Positions 41,345-52,869 of a stretch of 64,000 bases of DNA are shown here, one piece after another. The position numbers were made by a program, and so were the translations under genes. The notes under the pieces were generated by a model. The model ran no database searches. It was not told where the DNA came from and worked only from the letters and a program-made list of their open reading frames with translations. This stretch comes from Symbiodinium natans (taxonomy: Eukaryota; Sar; Dinophyceae; Suessiales; Symbiodiniaceae): assembly GCA_905221605.1 (NCBI GenBank), contig CAJNDS010002109.1, forward strand, positions 470,168-534,167. The letters are read 5' to 3'. The stretch's first letter is position 1. The number at the start of each line of letters is the position of its first letter.

Positions 41345-44300
41345 CTCAGATTTTCCAGGTCTCCGGCTCCAGCTTGGCATCCTGCCAGTCGTCCGAGGCA
41401 GCGGTACTGAGGTCCTCGATGTCGCCTGGTGGACCAGGGGGGGGTTTAGGGTTTAAGGGTTAGGGTTTAGGGTTTAGGGTTTAAGGTTCAGGGTTTAGGG
41501 TTTAGGGTGTAGGGTGTAGGGTTTAGGGTTTAGGGTTTAGGTTTAGGGTATAGGGTATAGGGTATAGGGTTAAGGGTTTAGGGCTTAAACCCTAAGGGGG
41601 CTGTGCTTAGGGGCGTGTAGGGTTGACAGGCTTTAGGGGCAAGAAGGCAAGGATACGAAGGCGCAGTTGGCGTCCTGCGTTGTAGTACCTTAAACCCCAA
41701 CAGCCCTGTACACCCCATAAACCCTATACACCCTCTGAACCCTAAACCCTAAACCCTAAACCCTCTAAACCCTACAAACCCTAAACCCTGCACTGCGGGT
41801 TGCTGAGAGGTTTGGAGGCGGCCCTTGATTTGAAACCCCAACCGTACTGATTGCTTGAGAAGCCCCCAAAAAAACACAAAAAACACAATTCTTCCTTATA
41901 AGGGTAGTATGGGAATTATTAATTTTTCGGTTGGGGTTCTTAAGCAAAGAGTAGAACCACTGTACGCTTTACCTTGACACCTTGACCCCTCAACGGTAGC
42001 TTCTCTTCGGTGCACCGAACTTTCTTGCAATGGTTTCGGCTTACTGATCATAAATTGGAACCCCCCCCCCCCCCTACCCGTCCCCAACGAAAAAGGAACT
42101 GCAAAGGGAGGTCAGGGCATTCTACGTTGTTCAGTACCCCCTCTCAAAGGCCCTATCGCTCCGTGTTTTGTGGAGTCGAGGGTCTTGCCAAGTTTCCTGG
42201 GAATCCATACCCTAGTCCGAAATAACTGGAAAAAGATAGCACTGTTGCTTCAGCACCCCCCCCCCCCCGAAAAAAAAACACAAGGAAAAATATGAAGTAT
42301 AAAACTCCGTATATTGACCTTATAAGGAAGAATACTCTTGTTTCTTGAGGGTTCTTCACAGCTGATCCCAGCCGCACCTTCTTTCTCAGCCAGCAAGAGA
42401 TGAGATTCCATCCTTAGCTTTGCGCAAGTGTCGTCCCCCGAACCCTACTTGGTGCTCCATGATACTTGTAACCCAGTGAAAACTTTACTTCTAACCCACT
42501 TAATTGGGTTATAAGTTTAATTGGGTTCGAAGTAAAAAAAAGTACAGTTATAATTGGATCAACAAGTATGTACCATGAACCTGCAAGTAACCCCTACAAA
42601 AGGGAAACATGGTTGCCCCTGCCTTACACCCTAAGCCTTGTAAATATGGTCACTTTTCTAAAATATGGTCCCTTTTGGGGTCCTTATGAGAAGGTGGCCC
42701 CTCTTCTTTAGGGTTCCCAAAGAGTGAACAGATTTTACAGAACTGACCATACACGGTACCTAGTCTGGCCCGCAGCACCGGCTCTACTTTGCCAGGCTTG
42801 CGGTGCACGCCGACCTATCCGGAAAAACAAAACATCCCCGGCATCCAGCTCCATGCACTGCACGCACTCCCCGGTATGCTTCTCTGAGTTGAATTAGGGT
42901 CACTTTGGGGGGGAGGGGGATGTTCAGCAAGCCCGAAACGGATCACGCCACGATGGCATGCGCTAAGTGCGTGGCCCGTCCAGCAGGCTTCGCTGTTGCT
43001 CATGATACCTTTGCAGGTACGGAGTCGAAAGCTCATGGAGCCTCTGAGCCCCATGAGTTCTTCAGCCCTGCAGTAGAACCCTGTACCACGAGGTCGAGAC
43101 AGAGCACCCTTGGCCCTGAACCCAAAGCCGCCCGAACCCCAAGCTGTACGTCGGTTGGTCAGGGAGGGGGGCAGTAATTATGGGGATCACAAATGAGCCC
43201 ACATTCACATAGCTGAACCCTCAGCTCGGAGCCTTGCAACAAACTACCACAAACGAGCCTAGAAGTCAACATCCTACACCCTGCACCCTACACCCTACAC
43301 CCGACATCCTACCTACAGCCTCTAAACTCGAACTCAACACCCGGCACTGTTCAAAAAGCTTCAGCCCGCTGCCGCACGTCTGGTCGGCCAATCAGCTGCG
43401 CGTACTTGTCCGACCAAGTGACTAGGCACAACGCAGCTCGGCTAGGCTTTCCACGGCTTTCCTCCCTCGGAACCAGTGGCAAAAAGCCGAAAACTCCCGC
43501 AACCCCATGTCTTGAAAGCTGAGAGGTCCAGACTTGCTAACAGAGACACGGAACTATAAGGAAAGGGAGATGCTGTTGAGTCTGTGAGGGAGAATTCCCC
43601 CCCAAAGGAGAACACCGGAACCACACAAACCAAATCACGGCTCACCTCTCCCTCCTTCTCTCTCTCTCTCTGTCTCTCTCTCGCTCCCTCTCTCTTGTAT
43701 GTAAGGAGGCATGCTACTAGTAGTAGGCTCGCGCGTGCCCGCGCGCCAAGAGACTGCAGGGAGTTTAGGGCCGGGCTCTGGGGTTGGTTCGAGGGCTCCA
43801 GGGCCCTAGGGTTCCATGGTTAGGCCAGCCGAGCCTTCTTACAGGGGTTAGGGTTTACAGGGTATAGGGTATAGGGTATAGGGGAAAGAGTTTAGGGTTT
43901 AGGGTTTAGGGTTTAGGGTTCTGGGTCAGGGCTTTGAGGTGTTGGAAGGCTTTCGGCTTGATGCGACTAACCGCGTGGAGAAGGGCTCTCTCCGGCAACA
44001 CCGATTGCCGGAGTTTTGAGGACCGTGCGCACTGCCCCAAGAACTCTTCGGGTGGAATATGCGAAATGGAGCTTTTTGCATGTCGAACCTGTCTCTTGGG
44101 CTGTGGCAGATGTCGAAGAACTCGCGACGTCCCAGGTTCTCCTGCCAACTGTGGTTTCTTTACATGAACCGCCCTCCCGGTCCTAAACCCTAAGCCCTGA
44201 ACCCTAAGCCCGAAACCCTACACCCATCCAGATCCTGAAGCCAGGCTCGCAACTAGAAACCTGCCACCCTACCTGGGAACCTGAAGCCGTGCAACCTGGT

Positions 44301-44855
44301 GCAGGGCGGAGGGCTTGAGGGTTTTCGGTGTCAGGGTTTCGGTTTGAGGGATTTAGGGCTTAGGGTTCTTAACCTGAAACGCTAGGCTCTAAAGAACATT
44401 GGTAACCGCCCAGGGTCCTCGAGATTGCTTTCCGAAGAGTGGCCTGGGTAGCCCACACTGAAGTGCATTTGAGGCTTTTGGGGTTAGAGATTAGGGTCCC
44501 CAAAGCCTGCAACCCCTAGAAAAAAGCCTCACTTCCGCAGTTAACCCCCTGTGAAACTCGAATAGACCGAACACAAATCCGAACAAACCCTAATAAGTGG
44601 GTTTAGGTCGCGAGCTGAGGTGGCCGCGTCTTTTTCTCTGCTTTTTATTCTTATATTTATAATTTGTGCAACTTTTGTTTGTAGTGGGCGCATGCTGAAC
44701 AATGTCAAGAAATAATATCGACCCCAGATTCGTTTAGGGTTTAGGAACCCTTTAAAACTTTTAAATGCAACATCCGGGCGAAGTCACAGAGTTGATCACT
44801 GCGAGTGAGGTCACTGTCGAACAACCGAGACATCCCGCACAACCCTGACCCTAAA
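41345..44855 (-). CDS. Unrecognised minus-strand multi-exon gene
   Basis: Candidate start at about 44842 (MSRLFDSDLTRSDQLCDFAR). Islands in order: 44402-44480 (VWATQATLRKAISRTLGGYQ), 43932-44155 (RVLRHLPQPKRQVRHAKSSI then HIPPEEFLGQCARSSKLRQS), 43372-43425 (TWSDKYAQLIGRPDVRQR before a GC donor), 42782-42868 (CVQCMELDAGDVLFFRIGRR), 42362-42440 (CAKLRMESHLLLAEKEGAAG) and 41357-41440 (DIEDLSTAASDDWQDAKLEP), the last ending ETWKI and TGA. LDAGDVLFF resembles the jelly-roll metal-site region of some dioxygenases, but too little is visible to claim it. The plus strand is open over parts of 42905-43177 and 43934-44167. Confidence 0.4.
41880..41960. mobile_element. Dispersed element, family 5, copy 1
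   Basis: Contains TTCCTTATAAGG and GGTTCTTAAGCAAAGAGTAG. Related copies at 42265-42355 (TATAAGGAAGAATACTC, opposite orientation) and 60010-60120 (GTTCTTAAGCAAATAGTAG). Confidence 0.5.
42447..42589. mobile_element. MITE family 1, copy 8
   Basis: TACTTGGTGCTCCATGATAC at the left; TACCATGAACCTGCAAGTA at the right. Confidence 0.8.
42640..42757. mobile_element. Dispersed inverted-repeat element, family 3, copy 3
   Basis: ATGGTCACTTTTCTAAAATA at the left, a GGTCCCTTTTGGGGTCCTTA core, and TTTTACAGAACTGACCAT at the right. Confidence 0.55.
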
Positions 44856-45374
44856 TGCCTACACCCTACGCACCCTGAATCCCTAAAACCTACACGCCTG
44901 AAACCCTAAGTGCCTAAGGCCGTTCCTGGTATCCGGCCCCTGAACCATCCAGCACTTTACGAACCACAAAGCTCCCTCAACATGTTTAGGGTTTAGGGTT
45001 TAGGGTTTAGGGTTCAGGGTTCAGGGTTTAGGGTTTAGGGTTTAGGGGTCCCTGCAAACCCGACATGTTCATGCCTAGAACCCCAAAGCACAAGAAACTC
45101 AAAGTCCGAAAAGAAGCCCGAAACCCTAAACCCCAAGCCCGAAACCCTAAACCCCGGCAAGCCCTCGATGCCAAAACACTCTCATGCGCCAAGCGCCCTC
45201 GAAACATACAGCCCCGCAAACACGAAACCCCTAACCCCTAAACGCTAAGCCTAAACCCTAAACCCTGCACCCCAAACCCTAAAGTGCCAAAACGCCCTGA
45301 AACCCCAAACCCTTGTTCTCCCTAAACCCAAACAAAACTTCCTACACCCTAAACCCTAAACCTTAAGCCCTAAA

Positions 45375-45850
45375 CCCCACCGTGGCAAGATCGAGATCCG
45401 GTCTCACGGCGGTGGCTTTTCGGAGGCGCCTCGAAGGGCAGCCCCTACAACCCCCTCGAAAACCCTTAAAGGTTAGGGTTTAGGGTTTAGGTTTAGGGTT
45501 TAGGGTTTAGGGGTTAGGGTTTAGGGTTCAGGGTTCAGAAGCTAGAGAGTTCAGGGTTTGAATCTTTAGGGTGTAGAAAACCGGAAGTTTTGGTTTCTAG
45601 GCGTTAAATGAGCACGATCAGAAGGCGAGGGAACTTAAACCTGCAAAGGTCAAGACGAGGGTGGAGCGCAAACCGGGGGGGGGGGGGGGGGCGGCACGCC
45701 TGAGTGCTTTTAGCAGCACCGCACCCAATTAAATGAGACACCCCGAACCCTAAACCGAATTCCCCTACGCGACAATCCCCAGAATTCTGAAAAACCCACA
45801 AGCGACCTTCAATCATCACGTGGCTACAGAGATGCACCGCCCAAAGCTTG
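45375..45850 (+). CDS. Exon-like islands, plus strand favoured
   Basis: 45375-45452 reads GKIEIRSHGGGFSEAPRRAA; 45609-45675 reads EHDQKARELKPAKVKTRVER just before a G run (45676-45691); 45760-45850 reads ILKNPQATFNHHVATEMHRP. The minus strand is open over the last island. No family recognised. 44856-45370 holds only repeats. Confidence 0.35.
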
Positions 45851-45989
45851 CCGGAACACCGTCGAGGGTTCTGTGTGTTCAGGGCTTGGCTGGTCTGAGC
45901 TACACTTTAAAACTTAAAACCCTTTGAAGATTATTTATGAATAGGTTCGCGTATAAGGCAAAAAAGGTTGTTATTAAAACGGCATCTGA

Positions 45990-48900
45990 AAGCACAACCC
46001 AGTAGCGGCTGCCCCAAGATATGCAAACACTGCCTCGTCTCGGGGAGATCACCGGTGGCCGCTTCGGGACCTGTGCCCGAGGGTGCGCCGTAGACGCGGC
46101 CACTGGCCTGCAGGCGGTCTAAGGTTTGAATCTGAAGGTGTCTGAGGATTTAAGGCTTTAGAAGGACCTGACAAAGGGCTTTAGAAGCTTTAGAGCTAGG
46201 GTATAAGGTTTAGGGTTTTTGGCCGGGTGATCAGGAGATAGGGCTTTGGGGTTGATCAAACATGCCCTAGTCAAACACTACACACAATGCGAAACTCATC
46301 AGACACCGCCAGGTACCCTCCTAAACCCTAAACCCCAACCCCAACCACACCAGAAGGGGGGACCACACCACAACGGGGGGGGGGGGGGTCCCATCTGTGG
46401 GGAGCGCGCGCGCCCGGACCACACGTACCCTACAAACCCTGTGAACAGAAAATTTGGGCTTCGTTTCAGCCCTATGAACCCCGAAACCCCAAGCCTTCCG
46501 CTGCTCTGAGCGACGAAGGCGTCGGCCTCCCACATCTACCTGGTCCATGGCAGGTTTAGGGTTTAGGGTTTAGGGTCTAGGGTTTAGGGTTCAGAGTTTA
46601 GGGTTGAACACCCAGTTAAACCCAATAGACCCTCAACCCCAAACCCCTAAACCCCAAGCTTAGGGCTCGGCGGGGGGGGGGGGGGGTGGTCTGCGGCGCC
46701 ATACATGGCTCAACCCTTTACTAAGATTTAGTTCGGGAGCTCAGAGTATGAAAAAACAGCCTGGTTTAGCCTTCGTTTAGTGTTTAGGGTATACGAATCT
46801 ATGTTGTTGTGGCTCCTGAATGAGCAAACCCTAGCAAACCCTCAACCCCAAGGCCTCCTTCGACCCTAGCTCATAAGGCTGCTGAATATATGGGGGTTTA
46901 GGGTTGTTTAGGGTTTAGGGTTTAGGGTTTAGGGTTTAGGGTTTAGGGTTTAGGGTTTAGGGTTTGGGGCTCGTGCCCATCCCCAAATTGATACCCAGCC
47001 GAAACCCTAAACCGAAACCTTAAATCCGGCCATAAATAGTTGGGGCTGTTGGGGGAACATTGTTCGGTCTATGGCTGGTGTCAAGTAGGGTGTCCCCTAC
47101 TTGGAGGTTCGTGGTGCTTATTCACCAGTTATAACTGTACTTATGACCACTTATAAGCCCCTTAAGTGCCCTAATATGGTTTATAAGTCCAGTTATAGGT
47201 ACAGTTATAATTGGCTATTAAGTACTTGTACCATGAACCTCCAAGTAGTTAGGGTCTAAAGTCTGAAGTTTCTTGGGGCTCAGGGTCTTGCAGCCTAAGG
47301 GAGTGAAGCTAAACTTTACACCCTAATCCCTGGACCCCAAAAACCTCTTGCAGCCCTAAACCCTAAACCCTAAACCCTAAACCCTAAACCCTAAACCCTA
47401 AACCCCAAACCCTAAACCCTGAACCCACACCCGACTCAGCCTCTCAAAGCCTCTTGCAGCTCGAAGCCCTCAAACCGTCGACTACTCGCCCTCTCTAGAA
47501 ATGTCGACCGCCCTCCGTAGGAGAGAACAGGGACCCAATCGGAACCCAGATCTGAAACAGGAACCCCCAAACCCTAAACCTTAAAAAACCCTAAACCCTA
47601 AACCCTAAACCCTAAACCCTAAACCCTGAACCCTAAGCCCTAAGCCCTAAGCCCTAAGCCTTACGCAACCCTGGGGCCGCCACATCCGGGTTGACTTTAA
47701 AAGCGTTGAGGGCTCGCTCCTCAAGGAGGGCTTCGAAATTCCTAGCTCCCTAAACCCTAAACCCTAAACCCGAAACCCTAAACCCTGAATAGATAGGCTT
47801 GAGGTGTCAAGCAATTTAGACGTCGGGTTAAGGGTTGACATGTTTGGGGACTGCAGGGTCTGGGCCCCCTAGACCTTAGGCCTGCTTCCCAACAGCCGAA
47901 GGGTTGGGTTTCTATCTCTAGAGGCTAACCCTAAACCCTAAACCCTAAACCCTAAAGCCACTGGAGCCCTCGGAAGGGAACCGGAACGGAACTTGATACT
48001 CTTTGTCTTGCTGGCTGTTGGGCTGCACAGCTGGGTTACTTGATCCCTTGAAGAGGCCATGCAAGCTGTGTAGGGTTTAGGGTTGAGGGGTTTCGGGCTC
48101 ATAGACATCGCTACCTGCGAAGCCGTAGCGCTACCCGGACCTCCCAAACCAACATACCCAGCATGGCCTAGAATGCGCAAAGCAAGGCATCTAGCCTATT
48201 GCAAGGTGTTCTGTTTTCAAGTTTAGTTAGTCACAGCGACGAATTCCAAGCAAACAGTGCCCTGTAAGCTCTAGAGAGTCTCGCTGCCATAAACCATGAC
48301 CTCTAGACCGTAAACCGTAACGACAGCCCCCTAAATCCAAATCATCACCTTATCTTCGGAACTGGGGGGTAGTTCAGGTGGGGTTGCACCCTCAACCTAA
48401 ACCCTGAATCCTATACTCTTGGTAGCCCAGTGCCCATGTTATCAAGAAGGGTACCTTTTTGATGTTGTTAACGAACCCCAGAGCCCAAAGCTTGGCAAAA
48501 GGTACCATTGGGATACCAAGAGGAGCGGGTCCCGTTAGGGTTTAGGGTTTAGGGTTTAGGGTTTAGGGTTTAGGGTTTAGGGTTTAGGGTTTAGGGTTTA
48601 GGGTTTAGGGTTTCGGGTTTAGGGTGAACCCTGCAAGCGAACCGTTAGCCTGAACCGGAGACATTCTGGGCCACCCTGGCAAAGTCTGCTCGTGTGGCCT
48701 TTTGTGTCTGCAATTGCCTGGGAACATTTAGGGTTTAGGGTTCAGGGTTCAGGGTTTAGGGTTTAGGGCTTAGGGCCCCAAACTCTGGACGCTGAGCCCC
48801 AACACGACACCCCAAAACCCCAAACCCGAAGCTTCATGCGCCCTAAACCCGACTGTGGCAATGAAACACCGACCCGACTCCCTAGGAAACTCAGGAATGA

Positions 48901-51245
48901 ACGGGAACCTTGCTTTGATTGTTTAGGGTCTCGGGTTTAGGGTTTAGGGTTTGGGGTCTGGGGTCACAAATCAAGCGATGGGGATCGGCGCCCAGAGATG
49001 GAAACACTGTGGTCCCCATTTCATGCGCCAACTCGGCAGTCACCGGCCACCCGAAACATGCAAGCTTGTCCTGAGCAGTCAAAAAACTCATAGTTGCCTG
49101 CGAAGGTACTTCCCTGGGTTCTTGCGGAAGGTTGGTATGGCACTGTGCGCAGACCACGAGCGTGTAAACTCGTACCGGTCTCCCAGGAAGTACACTAAGT
49201 TCGGGTTCTCGTGGGCGAGCTGGTGATACTTGTTCACAAAGTCGGCATCCAGCTGCCTGACCAGTTGCTTCTCCCGCTCCGTGAGAAGGTACCAAAAGGT
49301 TTCCCGTTCCTGGGCTGTAAGCGCTAAATCCTAAAATGATAAACCCCTCTACCACTACAAACTGCTACCCGATCCAAAACTCTACTAGTAACCTAGCTAG
49401 TAATAACCCTCACCCCAAGCAAAGACAAAAAACAGAACTATTGAAAGCGTAGGGCTTAAACACCTGAAAGCCCTGAGCCCCAAAACAACCTGAAATCCCA
49501 CTTCAAAACCCTAGATGCGTATCCCTTTGTTTTTCCAGAAGAGCACAGAAACGCATGAAGCATGGTTCTTATTACTAGTATCCCCAAAAGGACACCAATA
49601 ATATACACAGAAAAACGTAAATACACTCAAAAGTAGCAGTAGTAGAAACACATCCCTAACCCCCCAACCCTAAACCCTATGTTCACATGCAGGCAGTTGA
49701 TACTTGCGCCGCCTTCCCACACCAACTGCGCGGAAGCTTCTACCGAACGACAGCCCTGAACCCGGGTCAACGCCAAACTCAACAAGGCTTTTGGGGTTTA
49801 GGGGTTTAGGGGTTTAGGGGTTTAGGGGTTTAGGGGTTTAGGGTCCAGGGTTTAGGGCTTAGAGTTTAGGGTTTAGGGTTGGCAGGCTGCATCTTCCTGC
49901 TTCTTAGGGGGAGCAGGGTACCCTATATAGCCGAAAGGCTTTCTGCAGGGTGACATAAGCTGCCGAATTCCAGAAATCGCGATGAAGATGCTCAGGAGCT
50001 AGTAGGATTCACTAAGCCTTTAAGGGCCCTCCCCGCGGTTTAGGGTTTAGGGTTTAGGGTTTAGGGTTTAGGGTTTAGGGATACGGGTTAAGGGTTTAGG
50101 GTTTAGGGTCCCCGAACACCATTGTGGGTCTGGGCTTTGAAGCAAAGAAGTAAGCGTGGTAGTTACAATCATCCCAGGGAGCCCCCAAAAAACCCTGCAT
50201 TAAGGAATACACCTTAGCTTATACAGGGAACCTTCGTATGATTAAAGAGGTACTCCCAAATCCCTGAACCCTAAACCCTAAACCCTAAATCTAAAAAAAC
50301 CCTAAACCATGAACCCCTTTAAGGTATGTTGCGTATTTCAGGCCTATTGGGCTCTTTGGGACCATCATCATCGCGCTTCTGGCAGCAACAGTAAGAAGGA
50401 TGGGCTTTGGGTAGCTTCAGCTCAGCCCGCAAGTTAGGGTTTAGGGTTTAGGGTTTAGGGTTTAGGGTTTAGGGTTTAGGGTTTAGGGTTTAGGGTTTAG
50501 GGTTTAGGGTTTAGGGTTTAGGGTTTAGTGTTTGGGGTGTGGGGTTTGGGGTTTCGGGTTTAGGGTAGGGTTTAGGGTTTAGGGTTTAGGGTTGAGGGTT
50601 CAGGGTTTAGGGTTTAGGGTTTAGGAAGGGTTTTAGGGTCTAAAGGGCCCTTCTGGGTGTCCGACGGCACTGCTCGTTTCTGCCTGCGAGCCTCCCACTG
50701 GGTTATGGGTGTCTCTGTCTCACGCTGTCCCTAAACTGAGGCCCCTAAATCCAGGCGTTTAGGGTTTAGGGTTTAGGGGTTGGTTGAGGGTGTCCTTGCA
50801 AACCGACTGCTATGACGAAACCGATGGTCACTTGTCAAGACTTCGAAGGCAGCCCCTGATACTGAGGGCACCGCCACCCCCCCCCCCCCGCGCCCCCTCC
50901 AAAGAAGAGAGACCGCAGTTGGACCAGGATTTCGAGAAGTGACAACCTTCGGTAAAGCTCTGACTGGTGCATCGTGAAGGCGTAAACCCTAGCAGACCCC
51001 TGAACACTAAGCCACTCTGCACACATTCCGAAGGCTTGAGAGGGGCGAGGGCTCTTCAGGGTTTAGGATTTAGGACTTAGAGTGCTTTTAAAGCTTCTGC
51101 TAGAGTTCTGGCTGAGGGCTTAGAGTAGAGGTCTGGCCGTAACTCAGGTTCGGAGGTCTTGAAGAGCCCTAGACAGGCATCATGCGCAAGCCTCTCCGTT
51201 GGCCGTGGCCGCCGCAGCGTCTCGGCGTGCTTGGCTGAAGCTCAT
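45990..51245 (-). CDS. Unrecognised minus-strand multi-exon gene
   Basis: Candidate ATG at 51245-51243 (MSFSQARRDAAAATANGE, then a GC donor). Islands in order: 50895-50992 (VYAFTMHQSELYRRLSLLEI then LVQLRSLFF), 50640-50722 (TETPITQWEARRQKRAVPSD), 50372-50435 (LRAELKLPKAHPSYCCCQKR), 49912-49990 (PEHLHRDFWNSAAYVTLQKA), 49690-49790 (LTRVQGCRSVEASAQLVWEG), 49110-49323, 48640-48712 (LQTQKATRADFARVAQNVSG), 48225-48300 (FMAARLSRAYRALFAWNSSL), 47955-48068 (LHGLFKGSSNPAVQPNSQQD), 47665-47750 (FEALLEERALNAFKVNPDVA) and possibly 46005-46100 (SGRVYGAPSGTGPEAATGDL). The run of same-strand islands argues for one or two genes. No family recognised. Confidence 0.45.
46906..46975. repeat. TTTAGGG tandem array
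   Basis: Nine uninterrupted units. G and C runs lie at 46375-46389 and 46670-46686. Confidence 0.95.
47098..47247. mobile_element. MITE family 1, copy 9, well preserved
   Basis: TACTTGGAGGTTCGTGGTGC at the left and GTACCATGAACCTCCAAGTA at the right; TA at both outer edges. Confidence 0.85.
48417..48525. mobile_element. Inverted-repeat element, family 6
   Basis: CTCTTGGTAGCCCAGTGCCC at the left, CCATTGGGATACCAAGAG at the right. Related ends occur at 30780-30900, 54149-54245 and 56461-56575 (GGGTACCCATTTTGGGGGG core). Confidence 0.6.
48536..48622. repeat. TTTAGGG tandem array
   Basis: About twelve uninterrupted units inside the 46-51 kb minus-strand gene. Confidence 0.95.
49110..49323 (-). 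CDS. Best exon of the 46-51 kb minus-strand gene
   Basis: Acceptor GATTTAG, donor AA|GTACCT. Reads TAQERETFWYLLTEREKQLV, RQLDADF, VNKYHQLAHENPNLVYFLGD and SWSAHSAIPTFRKNPGK, 71 codons without a stop. Charged and aromatic-rich; possibly an all-helical region. A longer minus frame and a plus frame over the same bases are shadows. Confidence 0.6.
50438..50630. repeat. TTTAGGG tandem array
   Basis: Thirteen clean units to 50527, then mixed TTTGGGG and TTCAGGG units. Confidence 0.95.
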
Positions 51246-51300
51246 GGGTGATGCTATCTCCTGCAAATGGAGGGTATGGGCAAAACCGGCAATCTAGCAG

Positions 51301-51348
51301 GTGATGCCCTCAGATGAAGTTCAGGGGAAGAACCTCCCAAAGCAAAAG
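51301..51348 (+). CDS. Exon with exact splice edges
   Basis: Acceptor TAGCAG to 51300, donor GTAAAC at 51349. Reads VMPSDEVQGKNLPKQK. Divergent from the minus-strand start at 51245, only 55 bases away, so a shared promoter is possible. Confidence 0.45.
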
Positions 51349-51399
51349 GTAAACCCTAACCCTAGGCCCTCAACCCTAACCCAATCAGGGGGACGGGGG

Positions 51400-52410
51400 G
51401 CAAGGAAAGTTTTTGAGCAGCTTGAGTTGAACATGCCATCAGGCAAATTGTCGAAACACACTCTGACTCCCTGCACCCCTAACAACCCTACCGGCCTCTG
51501 CCTTCAACCCAAGAAAACCTCATCAAAGCATATATACAAGACCATGTAGCACCCGAAAAACCCTGAAACCTCTAAGGCAGTCGCATCCTAAACCCTGTGA
51601 GGCAATAACACCCCACCAAAGCCATGCTCCAAAATCTCACGCAGGAAAACTCCTAAACACCCTAAACCCTAAACCCCTAAATCCTAAACCCCAAACCCTA
51701 GACGCCCTAGACCCTACGCCAGACCTCAATCCTGCAACCCTATAAACCTTCCCGCAAAGGCGGAATGCAACAACATGCAACAGAATCCTGAGGCCTTGAA
51801 GTTTCGTTTTAGGGCTCCCTAAACCCTAAACCCTAAACCCTAAACCCTGAACCCTGAACCCTGAACCCTAAACCCTAAACCCTAAACCCTAAACCCTAAA
51901 CCCTAAACCCTAAACCCTAAACCCTAAACCCTAACCCTAAACGTTTCCTGACTCTTGGCTCCTCCGCAACTCGCCTTTCCTGCAGAGATCGCTACGTCAA
52001 AGATCTGTTCCCGTCGGTTTGAGCCGAAGCCAGCGATGCCCGTGGTTTCGGGTTGACCTAGAACCCCTAAACCCTAAACTCTAAACCCTAAACCCTAAAG
52101 CCTAAACCCTAAACCCTAAACCCAAACCCCAAACCCCAAACCCTAACCCTTCTATAGTTGTCTTTGGGGTTTACAGCTTAAGTAGCAGAATCTTTCTGTT
52201 GCTTCAGCTTCCTTTAGAGATGGAATGCAAGTCCTTTTAATATGCCACCACCACCACCACCACCTTCCCCCTGCCACCTCTAAAACAACTAGAAAGCAAA
52301 CCTAGCAGGGCCCGACAGATGTCCTTGCCGGGACAGTTGGGGAGGTAGGATTCCCATACTTAGAGCAAGGGAAGTGGTGCAATCGTGAGTTTGTCTAACA
52401 GTAGAGGCCT
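51400..52410 (+). CDS. Exon-island cluster, plus strand, unrecognised
   Basis: 51397-51465 reads KVFEQLELNMPSGKLSKHTL; 51745-51808 reads PAKAECNNMQQNPEALKFRF; 51985-52049 after CTGCAG reads EIATSKICSRRFEPKPAMPV; 52311-52400 reads QGPTDVLAGTVGEVGFPYLE. CCCTAAA arrays (51815-51945) and a (CCA)n run (52243-52263) lie between. Confidence 0.4.
51815..51948. repeat. CCCTAAA tandem array
   Basis: About nineteen units with three CCCTGAA variants; one of the longest clean arrays. Confidence 0.95.
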
Positions 52411-52434
52411 TAGGGGAGTGGCAAGGTCCCTGGA

Positions 52435-52862
52435 GGGGGGGGGGGGGGGGGGGGCTTGAAGGGCTGGTACTTGAAAAAAAAGAGAGGGCAAGGCGCATAC
52501 AGCTGAGGGGACAAGCAGCTTATTCTTGACAGGAATATACAGGTATGCATATATATATATATATGTATAATATGACCCAGCCTTCAAAACCAAACCCCAA
52601 CCCTGAAAATCCTGGCAAGCTAGACCACAACCCTGAAATTTCCGAAAACCTAAAGCTTAAGAACGTGCACCTGTAATGGGTCCCTTCCTATAAATAAATA
52701 TAAATAAATGTATATATATATATATATGTATGTGTAATTATATATATATACACACCTATACAGAAGACACACAAAGACGATGCGTACTCATATATATATA
52801 TATACACACACATATACAGTAGACACATAAAGACGATGCATACTCATATGTATATATATATA
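52435..52862. repeat. G run and TA/CA microsatellites
   Basis: G run at 52435-52454, (TA)n at 52548-52565, 52709-52727, 52738-52751 and 52791-52804, with CACATATACA-type units. A near-duplicate 60-base motif (ACACAAAGACGATGC) occurs at 52767 and 52825. Confidence 0.85.
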
Positions 52863-52869
52863 TAGCATG

